DNA of 64,000 nt from positions 666,471-730,470 of the forward strand of contig NZ_CP092099.1 in the NCBI RefSeq assembly GCF_022259695.1, given 5' to 3'. The translations under genes and the position numbers were made by a program. The notes below the pieces were generated by a model. The model searched no databases and had not been told where the DNA came from. It was given only the letters and a program-made list of their open reading frames with translations. This DNA is from Flaviramulus sp. BrNp1-15. GTDB lineage: Bacteria > Bacteroidota > Bacteroidia > Flavobacteriales > Flavobacteriaceae. Every line of letters begins with the position of its first letter. Position 1 is the first letter of the stretch. This document shows positions 17,491-26,942 of this stretch, piece after piece.

Positions 17491-18396
17491 TTATAAGCTG
17501 TAGTTTAAACCAACTAACCAATAAGACTGTAATTTATTATCTGCATCTGGTAAAGCAACACCTTGGAAGTTTGCAGCTTCTTGTTTATTGCTTCTTAAAC
17601 CAAAGTCAAAACCAACACCTATCATTTTCCATAATGTATAACCAAAAGAGTTTATCCAAGTGAAGTTAGATAAATCTCCGCTTTTATAACTTTGAAATGT
17701 AGAGAAGTTAGATTTAAAATTAACGGCTCCAATTTGTCTAGTGTAATCTGCAACTATTTTAGCTCCTAGAGAGGATTCAAAAACAGCATCATTTTTAGCA
17801 AAAACAAAGTTATAGTTTAATGGATGTGCTACTACTACTAAGTTTTCAATAGGTGTCCAAGTTAAACCAACTCCTAAATCTAAATATCCAGGGTCGTTAA
17901 AGTTGTTTAAAATAGTTGTTCTATATTCACCTAAAGTAGATACTGCTAAGTTTTTAGCAATGTTTCTTCCGTATAAAGAAGTAATGTTAAATACATCTGT
18001 AGTTTCTCTAAAATCTTCACTATCGTTAGGATCATTTTTGTCGTCTAGTTTTACCCATCCTAAATTTACATTAAGATTGTTTCTCCAGAAAAACTTTTCT
18101 TGAATTAAGTTAGCAAAACCATTAACGGTAAAACCAATGTTACCAGAAGCATTGTCTGGTGCGCCTTGAGAATACCAGTTACTAAATTCTGATATACTAC
18201 CACCAATAGTACCAAATGCACCTTTTCTCCAACCTGGTAAGGCATCAATTTGAGCTTGTAATGCATTAGCTTCAGCTTGAGCAGCATCAGCTACCGCTTG
18301 CTTCTCAGCTTTTTGAGTTTCTAATTCTTCTTTAGTCTGTGCATTTATCGAAACCATTCCGATAAACAATGCGAATAATAATAAGGTTTTTTTCAT
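17491..18396 (-). CDS. DUF3078 outer-membrane protein
   Basis: Exported protein of 301 residues with a signal peptide (1-19, ending SINAQ). It continues with a short coiled coil rich in Ala, Gln and Glu (about 20-52). The body carries WRKGAFGTIGGSISEFSNWY, an AxxNxxFTVNGFANL segment and many alternating aromatic strands ending WLVGLNYSL, as in the DUF3078 family of Bacteroidota beta-barrels. The function is unknown. It has its own -7 box but sits at the end of the suf gene run, an association I recall from other flavobacteria. Confidence 0.85.
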   Translation of the reverse strand: MKKTLLLFALFIGMVSINAQTKEELETQKAEKQAVADAAQAEANALQAQIDALPGWRKGAFGTIGGSISEFSNWYSQGAPDNASGNIGFTVNGFANLIQEKFFWRNNLNVNLGWVKLDDKNDPNDSEDFRETTDVFNITSLYGRNIAKNLAVSTLGEYRTTILNNFNDPGYLDLGVGLTWTPIENLVVVAHPLNYNFVFAKNDAVFESSLGAKIVADYTRQIGAVNFKSNFSTFQSYKSGDLSNFTWINSFGYTLWKMIGVGFDFGLRSNKQEAANFQGVALPDADNKLQSYWLVGLNYSL

Positions 18397-18423
18397 TTTT
18401 ATTTGTTTTTAATAAAATGCGTG

Positions 18424-18431
18424 CAAAGATA
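18424..18431 (-). promoter_or_regulatory. -7 box for the DUF3078 gene
   Basis: The minus strand reads TATCTTTG, an exact TAnnTTTG match 27 bases before the ATG. A CAAA on the plus strand at 18446 gives a TTTG 14 bases away, shorter than the usual spacing. Confidence 0.5.
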
Positions 18432-18528
18432 AGTGAATTTTCTTTCAAAAAAGAATCACCTAAACTTTAAATTAGTTCATGGTTAAGACCCTTTTTTATA
18501 ATAAAGTCACAAATAAAATTAGTGTTTT

Positions 18529-19035
18529 TTATTTGTTTTTATAAAGCGGAACAAAAGAACATGCTTCACCGTACATAATAGATTTTGCAACAGGTTTTAA
18601 CTTTGTTGCTAGCATGATATATGCATTTTGTGGTACAGGTTTTTTAGAACATCCTTTTATAATTATAGGTTTGTCTTTAAACTTAGAAACATCCAGATTT
18701 TTTAAAACATCTTGATAGATTGAAGTTTCTAATGTTTCTAGGTTACCAATAATTATTTTTTTAGCATAAGGCTCTAATTGAATACTTAACAACATAAAAG
18801 CCCAACCAGGAATTATAGCATCGCTACTACAAGTTAATGCTATATAATTGTCTTTGAATTGCGACCAATCAAATTCTGAAACCTGATTTCTAAAATCTTT
18901 TTCGCGTAACACAAAACCTTCAAAAAGCCAGTCTTTAATATCAAATAATACGCGCTTGCCTTCAGGGTAATAATCCTCAAGGTTTATAGTAACTAATTTA
19001 CTATTAGCAACACGATTTATAATTTCGTCTGACAT
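18529..19035 (-). CDS. DUF2480 family protein
   Basis: 168-residue soluble protein matching DUF2480, a Bacteroidota family of unknown biochemistry. Recognisable stretches are LEDYYPEGKRVLFDIKDWLF, DWSQFKDNYIALTCSSDAI and IIKGCSKKPVPQNAY. Two cysteines (SSD-adjacent Cys and KGCSKK) are candidate metal or cluster contacts but are unproven. The position directly downstream of DUF59 and sufE genes supports a role in Fe-S cluster assembly (inference). A short palindrome separates it from the preceding gene. Confidence 0.85.
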   Translation of the reverse strand: MSDEIINRVANSKLVTINLEDYYPEGKRVLFDIKDWLFEGFVLREKDFRNQVSEFDWSQFKDNYIALTCSSDAIIPGWAFMLLSIQLEPYAKKIIIGNLETLETSIYQDVLKNLDVSKFKDKPIIIKGCSKKPVPQNAYIMLATKLKPVAKSIMYGEACSFVPLYKNK

Positions 19036-19040
19036 ATTAT

Positions 19041-19070
19041 TATGACCTTTCGACTGCGCTAAAGGTGACC
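19041..19070. repeat. REP-like hairpin between DUF59 and DUF2480 genes
   Basis: ACCTTT (19045-19050) pairs with AAAGGT (19061-19066) around the loop CGACTGCGCT. The text TTTCGACTGCGCTaAAGGTGAC resembles a flavobacterial intergenic palindrome of the TTTCGACTGCGCTCAAAGTGAC type. It may stabilise or attenuate the operon transcript here. Confidence 0.55.
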
Positions 19071-19114
19071 ATTAATTTAATTTTTTTTTACTAAAAACCG
19101 TGAGTGCAAATTGT

Positions 19115-19441
19115 TTATAGCATTCCCAATTCAAGCTTTGCTTCTTCACTCATTAATTCTTGAGTCCATGGTGGATCGAAAGTAATTTCTACTTCAGCAC
19201 TTTTTACAGCATCAAGCGATTTTACTTTTTCTTCAACCTCTAAAGGTAGAGTTTCTGCCACAGGGCAGTTAGGAGTTGTTAGAGTCATTAATATTTTAAC
19301 ATCGTAATCTTCGTTTACAAATACGTCGTATATTAATCCTAATTCGTAAATGTCTACAGGAATTTCTGGATCGTAAATTGTTTTTAGTATTCCTACTATT
19401 TTTTCACCTAATTCGGTAGTATCTATTGTTATATCACTCAT
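19115..19441 (-). CDS. DUF59 / MIP18-family Fe-S assembly protein (SufT-like)
   Basis: 108-residue MIP18/DUF59 domain protein that helps deliver Fe-S clusters to target proteins. Motifs: VGILKTIYDPEIPVDIYELG at about 11-30, then TLTTPNCPVAETLP with the conserved cysteine (about 54) and EITFDPPWT (about 86-94). It starts directly at the end of sufE; the two overlap by one base (19441), so translation is probably coupled. SufT homologues in other phyla accompany suf operons. Confidence 0.92.
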   Translation of the reverse strand: MSDITIDTTELGEKIVGILKTIYDPEIPVDIYELGLIYDVFVNEDYDVKILMTLTTPNCPVAETLPLEVEEKVKSLDAVKSAEVEITFDPPWTQELMSEEAKLELGML

Positions 19442-19869
19442 TATTTTAACTGTGTTTGGTATGCAATAGCATACATTTTAAGTTGTTTTATCATACTTAC
19501 TAAACCATTAGCACGTGTAGGCGATAAATGTTCTTTTAGTCCAATTTTATCAATAAAATCGGTATTTGCATTAATAATATCTTGAGGGTGCTGATTTGAA
19601 AACGCACGAATTAGAATAGCAATAATACCTTTAGTTATAATAGCATCACTATCGGCAGTAAATTCTATTTTATCGTCTTTCATTTCGGCATGAACCCAAA
19701 CCTTACTTTGACAACCTTTTATAATGTTATCATCGGTTTTGTATTTGTCGTTAATTAAAGGTAAATCTTTCCCTAAATCAATCATATACTGGTAACGCTC
19801 TTCCCAATCTTCAAACATTGAGAATTCGTCAATTATTTCGTTTTGAATCTCTTCAATAGTCACAATCAC
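19441..19869 (-). CDS. sufE: Cysteine desulfuration protein SufE
   Basis: 142 residues. SufE accepts persulfide sulfur from SufS and passes it to SufBCD. The conserved cysteine lies in DNIIKGCQSKVW (about residue 52), after EDWEERYQYMIDLGKDLP, a hallmark of the family. The C-terminal HLSPTRANGLVSMIKQLK is also typical. It belongs to the suf run but is separated from sufS by a protease gene and a lipoprotein gene. Confidence 0.95.
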   Translation of the reverse strand: MIVTIEEIQNEIIDEFSMFEDWEERYQYMIDLGKDLPLINDKYKTDDNIIKGCQSKVWVHAEMKDDKIEFTADSDAIITKGIIAILIRAFSNQHPQDIINANTDFIDKIGLKEHLSPTRANGLVSMIKQLKMYAIAYQTQLK

Positions 19870-19903
19870 AAATTTTTATACAAAAATACAACAACAAAAG
19901 TTG

Positions 19904-20377
19904 CTATTCAATGTTTTCTGAAATTGATAAGATTTCTTTAACAAGTTCTGCAATTTCTTCAGGTGGATTTCCATGATCAAAAGGTGGAGTTTCATAAGTT
20001 TTATCGCCTTTAGTAATTTTTAAATGTGCGATTGCAGCACCATCAAATTGAAACTTTTTACTAGGAGCTTTTAATGTTGAAATGTTTTGAACATCAATTG
20101 ATTTAAAATGTTTCATAATACTATTCCAGTTTTCTTCGGTACAACTTTTAATGATTGGAGTGCCACCTCTTTTTTGTAATGTGGATATATTATTTTTATC
20201 TAATGTTACTTGATTATAAATACCTCGCGATGAAGCTGTGTATTCAATTACATAGTTTTCTTTTGTTTGTGTTGCTTTTTCTAGAGAATCTTGCATAGTT
20301 GAGACTTCTTTTTGGCATTTACAGGATTGTGTTATAAATACGATTAGAGTTAAGCTTATAAGTTTTATAAATTGCAT
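19904..20377 (-). CDS. Hypothetical lipoprotein upstream of sufE
   Basis: 157 residues. The signal peptide ends in lipobox ITQSC (Cys near 19). The mature part contains VIEYTASSRGIYNQVTL, a TPIIKSCTEENWNSIMKHF segment and a hydrophobic C-terminal helix EEIAELVKEIL. No named family recognised. It lies 34 bases before sufE in the same direction and downstream of a terminator, so it probably heads the sufE-DUF59-DUF2480 transcript. A link to Fe-S biogenesis is suggested by position only. Confidence 0.75.
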   Translation of the reverse strand: MQFIKLISLTLIVFITQSCKCQKEVSTMQDSLEKATQTKENYVIEYTASSRGIYNQVTLDKNNISTLQKRGGTPIIKSCTEENWNSIMKHFKSIDVQNISTLKAPSKKFQFDGAAIAHLKITKGDKTYETPPFDHGNPPEEIAELVKEILSISENIE

Positions 20378-20401
20378 GTTTTAAAATTTAAAAATAATAT
20401 A

Positions 20402-20432
20402 CAAAAAAGACGCCAAAGTAGGCGTCTTTTAA
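20402..20432. terminator. Terminator after the M43 protease gene
   Basis: AAAAAGACGCC (20403-20413) pairs with GGCGTCTTTT (20421-20430). Read on the minus strand it ends in a T-run, as expected for terminating the leftward M43 gene. Confidence 0.85.
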
Positions 20433-20454
20433 ATAAGTTGTTGTGTTTTGTAAT

Positions 20455-21513
20455 TTATGGTAACATACTTTCACGAGCACCACCTGAAGCAAAAATAGCT
20501 CTCATTCTAGATTTTTGACCCTCAGAGAACATATACATACAAGCATCGTCAACATAATCCATATAATTCATAGTCATATCATTTGTTCTGCAATTAACAG
20601 TTGGGTATGAAGGACAACCGTAGTTTGGTCCATCAGATGAAGGTGTATCAGAAACAAAATCATCTTGCTTACATCTACCATCTCCCCAAATGTGGCGTAA
20701 ATTTAAATAATGGCCAACTTCGTGAGTCATAGTTCTTCCTTTATCAAACGGAGCTTGAACATATCCTGTAGTACCGAAGAATTGAGGAGAACAAACAACA
20801 CCATCTGTAGCTAAGCTACCTCCAGGAAATTGTGCATAACCTAAAATTCCTCCACCAATATTACATACCCATATATTTAAGTGAGTTTCTGGAGATACTG
20901 GAGGATAAGCACTTTTTACTGCATTACTAGTTCCCCAAGAGGTTGTTGTACTAGAATATCTAAATGTATTTGCTAGTGTGAATGTAATTTCACTATCTGC
21001 AGCTAATCCAGCAAATTCAGAAGGTGCTTGATTTACATCGTTATTTGTTTTTCTAAAATCACTATTTAACACTGCTATTTGCGAGCTTATTTGAGCATTG
21101 CTAATATTTTCGTTAGAGTTACTATATACCACAATAACGTTTACAGGAATATTAATTACACCTAAGTTATCTGGTGTTGGCTCTTCACCACCACCGCCAC
21201 CGCCACCATTTCCAGGATTGGTAGGTTTGCCTTTTGCTGCTATAAATTTTCTAGTATGATATTCAACATCATACATTTTTTTTGCTAAACCAGGATTTTC
21301 ATCAAGTTGTCTATTAAGCACATTCATGGAATAGCAAGTTTTGGTTTTGTCTTTACCATTATTCGATTTTGAAGCTACATCTTCATTCAAATCGGTGTAA
21401 AGATAAAAATCACTCATATCAATTTCTTGTTCTTGAGTGATTTCATTTTTGTCATCATCACATGCTGTAAATAATAAGGCAACAGCCGCCATACTTAAAA
21501 ATAATCTTTTCAT
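20455..21513 (-). CDS. M43 cytophagalysin-type zinc metalloprotease lipoprotein
   Basis: Secreted or surface protease of 352 residues. Lipobox LLFTAC (Cys near 18). A glycine-rich linker of eight Gly flanked by NPGN and EEPTP (about 98-113) separates the N-terminal region from the catalytic domain. The zinc motif is HEVGHYLNLRHIWGD (about 266-280), with N at the eighth position as usual for pappalysin/cytophagalysin M43. A Met-turn follows in TMNYMDYVDDACMYMF. It stands between sufS and the sufE block with its own terminator, so it is probably a separate unit inside the suf region. No T9SS domain is present. Confidence 0.92.
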   Translation of the reverse strand: MKRLFLSMAAVALLFTACDDDKNEITQEQEIDMSDFYLYTDLNEDVASKSNNGKDKTKTCYSMNVLNRQLDENPGLAKKMYDVEYHTRKFIAAKGKPTNPGNGGGGGGGEEPTPDNLGVINIPVNVIVVYSNSNENISNAQISSQIAVLNSDFRKTNNDVNQAPSEFAGLAADSEITFTLANTFRYSSTTTSWGTSNAVKSAYPPVSPETHLNIWVCNIGGGILGYAQFPGGSLATDGVVCSPQFFGTTGYVQAPFDKGRTMTHEVGHYLNLRHIWGDGRCKQDDFVSDTPSSDGPNYGCPSYPTVNCRTNDMTMNYMDYVDDACMYMFSEGQKSRMRAIFASGGARESMLP

Positions 21514-21654
21514 TATAAAATAATTTAAATTAGTCGCCGCTGAAGATATAATTATTTTAGAATTAATCTTACATATTCGTAAAAAATTTGTTAATTATTC
21601 GACGAAATGCAGTGGGATTGATAATTATTTAACAAATAAATAAAAGAATAATTA

Positions 21655-22869
21655 TTAAGAAAGCATCATTTTTGCTTTTTTAACGCCTTCAACTAAAGTG
21701 TTAATTTCAGCTTTTGTGTTGTAAAAAGAAAATGAAGCACGAACAGTACCAGGAATTTTAAAATAATCCATAATAGGTTGTGCGCAGTGGTGACCTGTGC
21801 GAACTGCTATACCTAGTTTATCTAAAATAGTGCCCACATCGTAAGGGTGAATACCTTCTAGATTAAAAGAAATAACAGATGTTTTGTGCTTTGAAGTTCC
21901 ATAAATTTTTAAACCTTCAATTTCTAGAAGTTTTTGAGTAGCGTAATCTAAAAGCTCATTTTCATACTTGTCTATAGTATTAAAACCAATAGCATTCATA
22001 TAATCTATCGCTGCTCCAAAAGCAATACCTCCACAAATGTTTGGAGTTCCTGCTTCAAATTTATGTGGTAAATCTGCGTAGGTCGTTTTTTCAAAAGTTA
22101 CTTCGGCTATCATTTCGCCTCCACCTTGGTAAGGCGGTAATTTTTTAAGCCATTCTTCTTTACCGTAAAGTAAACCAACTCCTGTTGGTCCACACATTTT
22201 ATGAGCGGAAGCTACGTAGAAATCGACATCTAATTTTTGGACATCTGGCTTTAAGTGTGCACATGATTGTGCACCATCTATTAAAACTGCTGCACCAACT
22301 TTATGAGCTTCTTTAATAATATATTCAATAGGGTTTATGGTTCCTAGAGCGTTTGAAATATGATTTACAAATACTAATTTAGTATTTGTAGAAAGAAGCT
22401 GGTTAAATTTAGTCATCTCCAATTCGCCTTCAAGGTTCATTGGGATAACCTTTAAAATTGCTCCTGTGCGTTCGCAAAGCATTTGCCAAGGCACTATATT
22501 ACTGTGATGTTCTAAGGCCGATACAATTATTTCGTCGCCTTTTTTTAACAATGAAGAGAATCCGTTTGCTACAAGATTAATACCATGAGTTGTTCCAGAA
22601 GTAAAAATGATTTCATGCGGTTTTTTTGCATTGAAATGTTTTTGAATTTTTAATCTGGCTTGCTCGTACAAATCGGTTGCTTCTTGGCTTAATGTATGTA
22701 CACCACGATGTATGTTTGCATTGTAGTTTGAATAATAATCTACAATAACATCTATAACTTGCTGCGGCGTTTGTGAGGTTGCAGCATTATCAAAATACAC
22801 CAAAGGTTTACCGTTTACTTTACGAGAAAGTATGGGAAAGTCTTTTCGTATGTCTTCTACATTAAACAT
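21655..22869 (-). CDS. sufS: SufS cysteine desulfurase
   Basis: PLP enzyme of 404 residues that removes sulfur from cysteine for Fe-S cluster assembly. Signatures: YFDNAATSQTPQ at 25-36, TSGTTHGIN, HHSNIVPWQ, DGAQS, and the PLP lysine in ASAHKMCGPTG (about residue 224). The active cysteine is in RTGHHCAQPIM (about 364). The repeat at 22881-22947 separates it from sufD. Group II (SufS) assignment comes from the short loop around the active cysteine. Confidence 0.96.
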   Translation of the reverse strand: MFNVEDIRKDFPILSRKVNGKPLVYFDNAATSQTPQQVIDVIVDYYSNYNANIHRGVHTLSQEATDLYEQARLKIQKHFNAKKPHEIIFTSGTTHGINLVANGFSSLLKKGDEIIVSALEHHSNIVPWQMLCERTGAILKVIPMNLEGELEMTKFNQLLSTNTKLVFVNHISNALGTINPIEYIIKEAHKVGAAVLIDGAQSCAHLKPDVQKLDVDFYVASAHKMCGPTGVGLLYGKEEWLKKLPPYQGGGEMIAEVTFEKTTYADLPHKFEAGTPNICGGIAFGAAIDYMNAIGFNTIDKYENELLDYATQKLLEIEGLKIYGTSKHKTSVISFNLEGIHPYDVGTILDKLGIAVRTGHHCAQPIMDYFKIPGTVRASFSFYNTKAEINTLVEGVKKAKMMLS

Positions 22870-22878
22870 AGCTTTGTG

Positions 22879-22949
22879 TTTAGCCCCGATTGAGGCATTT
22901 GTTGGAGCTCCTCAAAGAGAGCGACTGCCGAAAGCGGGATTAGCTTCAA
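22879..22949. repeat. Intergenic repeat-like element between sufD and sufS
   Basis: A 68-base GC-richer block starting TAGCCCCGATTGAGGCATTT and ending CCGAAAGCGGGATTAGCTTC. Its ends can pair (TAGCCCCG with CGGGATTA, with one mismatch and a wobble). It resembles repeat blocks of this form that I remember from other flavobacterial intergenic regions; its function is unknown. It may affect the expression ratio of sufD and sufS. Confidence 0.5.
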
Positions 22950-22956
22950 AAAAATT

Positions 22957-24270
22957 TTAGAGATCGAACCCAATGTTAACACCTAATTTATTAGCAATAA
23001 TCTTGGTGATGCGTTGTTTCATTTCCGGAATTTTAACCGAACTTAAAACATTGTTACTAAATGCATACATTAAAAGTGCTTTTGCTTCTTTTTTAGGAAT
23101 ACCTCTGGACTGCATGTAAAACAAAGCACTTTCGTCTAACTGACCAATAGTACAACCGTGTGAACATTTTACATCGTCGGCAAAAATTTCTAATTGCGGT
23201 TTGGTATTTATAGTAGCTTTATCGCTTATTAAAATGTTATTGTTAGCTTGAAAAGCATTGGTTTTTTGAGCTTCTTTTTCTACAACTACTTTACCATTAA
23301 AAACACCTGTAGAGCTGTCGTCAAAAATACCTTTATAATCTTGATGGCTTTCGCAATTTGGTTCTATATGGTGTACCAAAGTATTGTGGTCTACATGTTG
23401 TTTGTTGCCTATAATAGTAACACCTTTTAATGTAGAATCAATACGCTCGCCTTCTTGATAGAAATTAAGATTGTTACGTGTTAATTTACCACCAAATGAA
23501 AATGTATGAACAGATGCGATACTTTCCTTTTTTTGTTTTATAAACGTATTGTCTATTAAAGAAGCATTTAAATTGTCGTTTTGAATTTTATAATAATCGA
23601 CAATGGCTCTTTTATTGGTGAAAATTTCGGTAACACTATTTGTTAAAACAGGGTTATCTGTTAAGCTTTGATGACGTTCTATAATTTGAACATGAGAATT
23701 CTCGTCAACTACAATTAAGTTACGAGGTTGTAACATAATTGCAGCCTCATTGCCTGTTGAAAAATGTATGATTTGAATTGGTTTTTCAACCAGCTTATTT
23801 TTTGGAATATGAATGTAAGCACCTTCGTTTGAAAAAGCTGTGTTTAAAGATGATAAGCTATCTTTAATTGCTGCTTTATTAAAGTAATTTTCAATAACTA
23901 AACGATACTTAGGTTTAGACATTGCTGCAGACATCAAGCAAATATCCATACCATCATGTGTGGTTTGTGATAAATGTGATGAATATTTTCCGTCTATAAA
24001 TACAATCTTATAAGAATCTATATCGTGAATAAAATACTTTTTAATATCGCTGTATTCTATTGTGTTTTCTTGTTTTGGAAAAACACTATAGTCTTCTTTT
24101 AAAATTTTATTTAAAGAGGTGTATTTCCAAGCTTCTTCCTTTTTTGTAGGGAAACCTTTTTCTTCAAATATTTTTATGGCATCGTTTCTAAGATTGTGTA
24201 CGTAAGAATCCAAATCTACTTGGTCTTCAAAAACCATAAACGATGATAACAATTTTTCTTTTAAATCCAT
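22957..24270 (-). CDS. sufD: Fe-S cluster assembly protein SufD
   Basis: Scaffold partner of SufB and SufC, 437 residues. The diverged beta-helix core is recognisable: ENSHVQIIERH, THSFSF-like (SVHTFSFGG), GIFDDSSTGVFNGKVVV (about 318-334), then the conserved QLEIFADDVKCSHGCTIGQLD (about 365-385) and YMQSRGIPKKEAKALL. The start lies 12 bases after the stop of sufC. It has the usual length for SufD in Bacteroidota. Confidence 0.95.
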   Translation of the reverse strand: MDLKEKLLSSFMVFEDQVDLDSYVHNLRNDAIKIFEEKGFPTKKEEAWKYTSLNKILKEDYSVFPKQENTIEYSDIKKYFIHDIDSYKIVFIDGKYSSHLSQTTHDGMDICLMSAAMSKPKYRLVIENYFNKAAIKDSLSSLNTAFSNEGAYIHIPKNKLVEKPIQIIHFSTGNEAAIMLQPRNLIVVDENSHVQIIERHQSLTDNPVLTNSVTEIFTNKRAIVDYYKIQNDNLNASLIDNTFIKQKKESIASVHTFSFGGKLTRNNLNFYQEGERIDSTLKGVTIIGNKQHVDHNTLVHHIEPNCESHQDYKGIFDDSSTGVFNGKVVVEKEAQKTNAFQANNNILISDKATINTKPQLEIFADDVKCSHGCTIGQLDESALFYMQSRGIPKKEAKALLMYAFSNNVLSSVKIPEMKQRITKIIANKLGVNIGFDL

Positions 24271-24281
24271 TTGCTCAAATA

Positions 24282-25034
24282 TTAAGCGTTCACTTCTTCT
24301 TTAATCCAGTCGTAACCTTTTTCTTCAAGTTCGTGAGCTAGTTCTTTTGTACCCGATTTTACTATTTTACCATTGTAAAGTACATGAACAAAATCTGGAA
24401 CGATATAATCTAACAAACGTTGGTAGTGTGTAATTACTACTACTGCGTTGTCTTTACTTTTAAGTTTGTTAACACCATTTGCTACAATACGAAGTGCATC
24501 AATATCTAACCCAGAATCTGTTTCATCTAGTATGGCTAATTTTGGATCTAACATCGCCATTTGAAAAATTTCGTTACGTTTTTTCTCTCCACCAGAAAAT
24601 CCTTCATTTAAAGAACGTGATAAAAACTTTCTATCGATTTCTAATAAATCAGCTTTATCACGAATAAGTTTAAGCATGTCTTTAGCAGGCATATCTTCTA
24701 AACCTCTTGCTTTACGCGATTCGTTAATAGCTGTTTTTATAAAATTAGTAACAGATACACCAGGAATTTCAATAGGATATTGAAACGATAAAAAGATGCC
24801 TTTATGTGCACGCTCTTCGGCAGATAACTCTTCAATATCTTCACCTTCAAAAAGGATATTTCCTTTAGTTACCTCGTATTCTTCTTTACCAGCAATAACG
24901 GATGCTAAAGTACTTTTACCAGAACCATTTGGTCCCATAATAGCGTGTACTTCACCTGGTTTTACTTCAAGGTTAATACCTTTTAAAATGCTTTTATCTT
25001 CAACACTTGCGTGTAAATTATCAATCTTTAACAT
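24282..25034 (-). CDS. sufC: Fe-S cluster assembly ATPase SufC
   Basis: ABC-type ATPase of 250 residues energising SufBCD. Walker [10 protein letters not shown] (about 35-43), the Q-loop [11 protein letters not shown], signature [14 protein letters not shown] (about 149-162), Walker [16 protein letters not shown] and the H-loop histidine in [10 protein letters not shown]. The start codon ATG is preceded by five bases after the stop of the lipoprotein gene. Typical length. Confidence 0.97.
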   Translation of the reverse strand: MLKIDNLHASVEDKSILKGINLEVKPGEVHAIMGPNGSGKSTLASVIAGKEEYEVTKGNILFEGEDIEELSAEERAHKGIFLSFQYPIEIPGVSVTNFIKTAINESRKARGLEDMPAKDMLKLIRDKADLLEIDRKFLSRSLNEGFSGGEKKRNEIFQMAMLDPKLAILDETDSGLDIDALRIVANGVNKLKSKDNAVVVITHYQRLLDYIVPDFVHVLYNGKIVKSGTKELAHELEEKGYDWIKEEVNA

Positions 25035-25038
25035 ACTC

Positions 25039-25455
25039 TTATTGTCCTAATTTTACAACGTTATTTATGTCCTTTGGCGGTGAAACGTTTAATATTTCAA
25101 CAATTTCAACTTTATTGTCCCAAAGAATTATTTCGTCTTTTTTATTTGTTACTTTTCCTCTTATTTCAACTTGAACCATGTCTGTTGGTTCTTTTTTATA
25201 TTTTTCTGCCATGTTGTTTAGCTCCAACATCTTGTCTGTTATAAAAACGCCATAAATTTCGGCATGTGTTTGTAAAACAGCAGCATCTCCATGATAAACG
25301 AATTCACCTTTTAATAAGGTTAAACCATCATTTTGTTTTTCAGTACGGTCTGAACTTTCTGTTGAAATGGTTTCATTTGTTTGTTCAGTTTTTTTATCAT
25401 TTTTACAGTTTAAAAAAACAGAAATACACAAAAGTAAAATGACTATTTTTTTCAT
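25039..25455 (-). CDS. Small lipoprotein between sufB and sufC
   Basis: 138 residues when started at the ATG at 25455, 19 bases after the sufB stop. The longer frame from 25485 overlaps sufB and has a poor leader. Lipobox VFLNC follows [10 protein letters not shown]. After a Lys/Thr/Ser-rich tether the core reads [20 protein letters not shown], then [15 protein letters not shown] and EIVEILNV, an all-beta pattern possibly related to OB folds. No family named. The placement inside the cytosolic suf operon is odd for an exported protein, and I recall no established role. Confidence 0.75.
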   Translation of the reverse strand: MKKIVILLLCISVFLNCKNDKKTEQTNETISTESSDRTEKQNDGLTLLKGEFVYHGDAAVLQTHAEIYGVFITDKMLELNNMAEKYKKEPTDMVQVEIRGKVTNKKDEIILWDNKVEIVEILNVSPPKDINNVVKLGQ

Positions 25456-25474
25456 TTTTGAAATCAATAACAAT

Positions 25475-26923
25475 TTATCCAACACTTCCTTCTAAACTTA
25501 TTTCTAATAATTTTTGAGCCTCAACAGCAAATTCCATAGGGAGCTTATTTAAAACTTCTTTACTAAAACCATTTACAATTAAAGCGATAGCTTTTTCTGT
25601 ATCTATACCACGTTGGTTACAATAGAAAATTTGGTCTTCACCAATTTTACTTGTTGTTGCTTCGTGTTCTATTTTTGCCGATTTATTTTTAGCTTCAATG
25701 TATGGAAATGTATGTGCACCACATTCATTACCCATAAGTAAACTATCACATTGCGAAAAATTACGCGCGTTATCTGCTCTTGAATTTATTTGAACTAAAC
25801 CACGGTAACTATTTTGAGATTTTCCTGCGGAAATTCCTTTTGAAATGATAGTCGATTTGGTGTTTTTTCCCAAATGAATCATCTTCGTACCAGTATCGGC
25901 TTGTTGATAATTATTGGTTACTGCGATTGAATAAAACTCACCAACTGAATTATCGCCTTTTAACACACAACTAGGATATTTCCATGTAACGGCAGAACCT
26001 GTTTCAACTTGTGTCCAAGAAATTTTAGCATTCTTTTCACACAAACCACGTTTTGTTACAAAATTGAAAACACCACCTTTACCTTCAGTATTTCCAGGAA
26101 ACCAGTTTTGTACTGTTGAATATTTTATTTCGGCATCATCTAAAGCAATAAGCTCTACAACGGCAGCGTGTAATTGATTTTCATCTCTACTTGGAGCCGT
26201 ACAACCTTCTAGGTAACTTACATAACTGCCTTCATCTGCAATTACAAGTGTTCTTTCAAATTGTCCTGTTCCTGCTTGGTTAATTCTAAAATATGTTGAT
26301 AATTCCATTGGGCAACGTACGCCTTTTGGAATATAACAGAAACTACCATCACTAAATACAGCAGAGTTTAACGCCGCATAAAAGTTGTCTTTTTGCGGAA
26401 CAACAGTTCCAATATATTTCTTTACAAGTTCTGGGTGTTCTTTAATAGCCTCAGAAATACTCATAAAAATAATACCTTGTTCTGCTAATGTTTTTTTGAA
26501 TGTTGTGGCTACCGAAACGGAATCTACAACTACATCCATAGCTACACCTGCTAATTTTTTTTGCTCATCAAGAGAAATTCCTAGTTTTTCAAAAGTTGCC
26601 AATAATTCTGGGTCAACTTCATCTATACTATCATATTTAGGTTTGCTATTTGGTGCAGAATAGTAGGAAATGGCTTGAAAGTCTGGTTTTGTGTAATGTA
26701 CGTTTGCCCATTCTGGTTCAATCATTTCTTTCCAAGCTTTAAAAGCTTCTAATCGCCATTCGGTCATCCATTCTGGTTCTTCTTTCTTTTTAGAAATAGC
26801 ACGAACAATATCTTCGTTTAAACCAACAGGAAATGTGTCAGACTCTATATCTGTATAAAAACCGTACTCGTATTCTTTGGTTTTAAGTTCTTCGCGTAAA
26901 TCATCTTCGGTATACTTCGACAT
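25475..26923 (-). CDS. sufB: Fe-S cluster assembly protein SufB
   Basis: Core scaffold of the SUF machine, 482 residues, the standard SufB length. Recognisable blocks: [16 protein letters not shown] (about 50-65), [20 protein letters not shown] (about 190-209), SYLEGCTAP with the cysteine, and the C-terminal [11 protein letters not shown] and [17 protein letters not shown] (about 425-441). Preceded by sufA with 19 bases between, and followed by the lipoprotein gene. Confidence 0.97.
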   Translation of the reverse strand: MSKYTEDDLREELKTKEYEYGFYTDIESDTFPVGLNEDIVRAISKKKEEPEWMTEWRLEAFKAWKEMIEPEWANVHYTKPDFQAISYYSAPNSKPKYDSIDEVDPELLATFEKLGISLDEQKKLAGVAMDVVVDSVSVATTFKKTLAEQGIIFMSISEAIKEHPELVKKYIGTVVPQKDNFYAALNSAVFSDGSFCYIPKGVRCPMELSTYFRINQAGTGQFERTLVIADEGSYVSYLEGCTAPSRDENQLHAAVVELIALDDAEIKYSTVQNWFPGNTEGKGGVFNFVTKRGLCEKNAKISWTQVETGSAVTWKYPSCVLKGDNSVGEFYSIAVTNNYQQADTGTKMIHLGKNTKSTIISKGISAGKSQNSYRGLVQINSRADNARNFSQCDSLLMGNECGAHTFPYIEAKNKSAKIEHEATTSKIGEDQIFYCNQRGIDTEKAIALIVNGFSKEVLNKLPMEFAVEAQKLLEISLEGSVG

Positions 26924-26942
26924 AATTCTTCTTTCTTAATTT

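Noticed and set aside
21170-21230. G/C-rich stretch in the M43 gene that could be a repeat
   Set aside because: It simply encodes the poly-glycine linker of the protease and keeps the frame.
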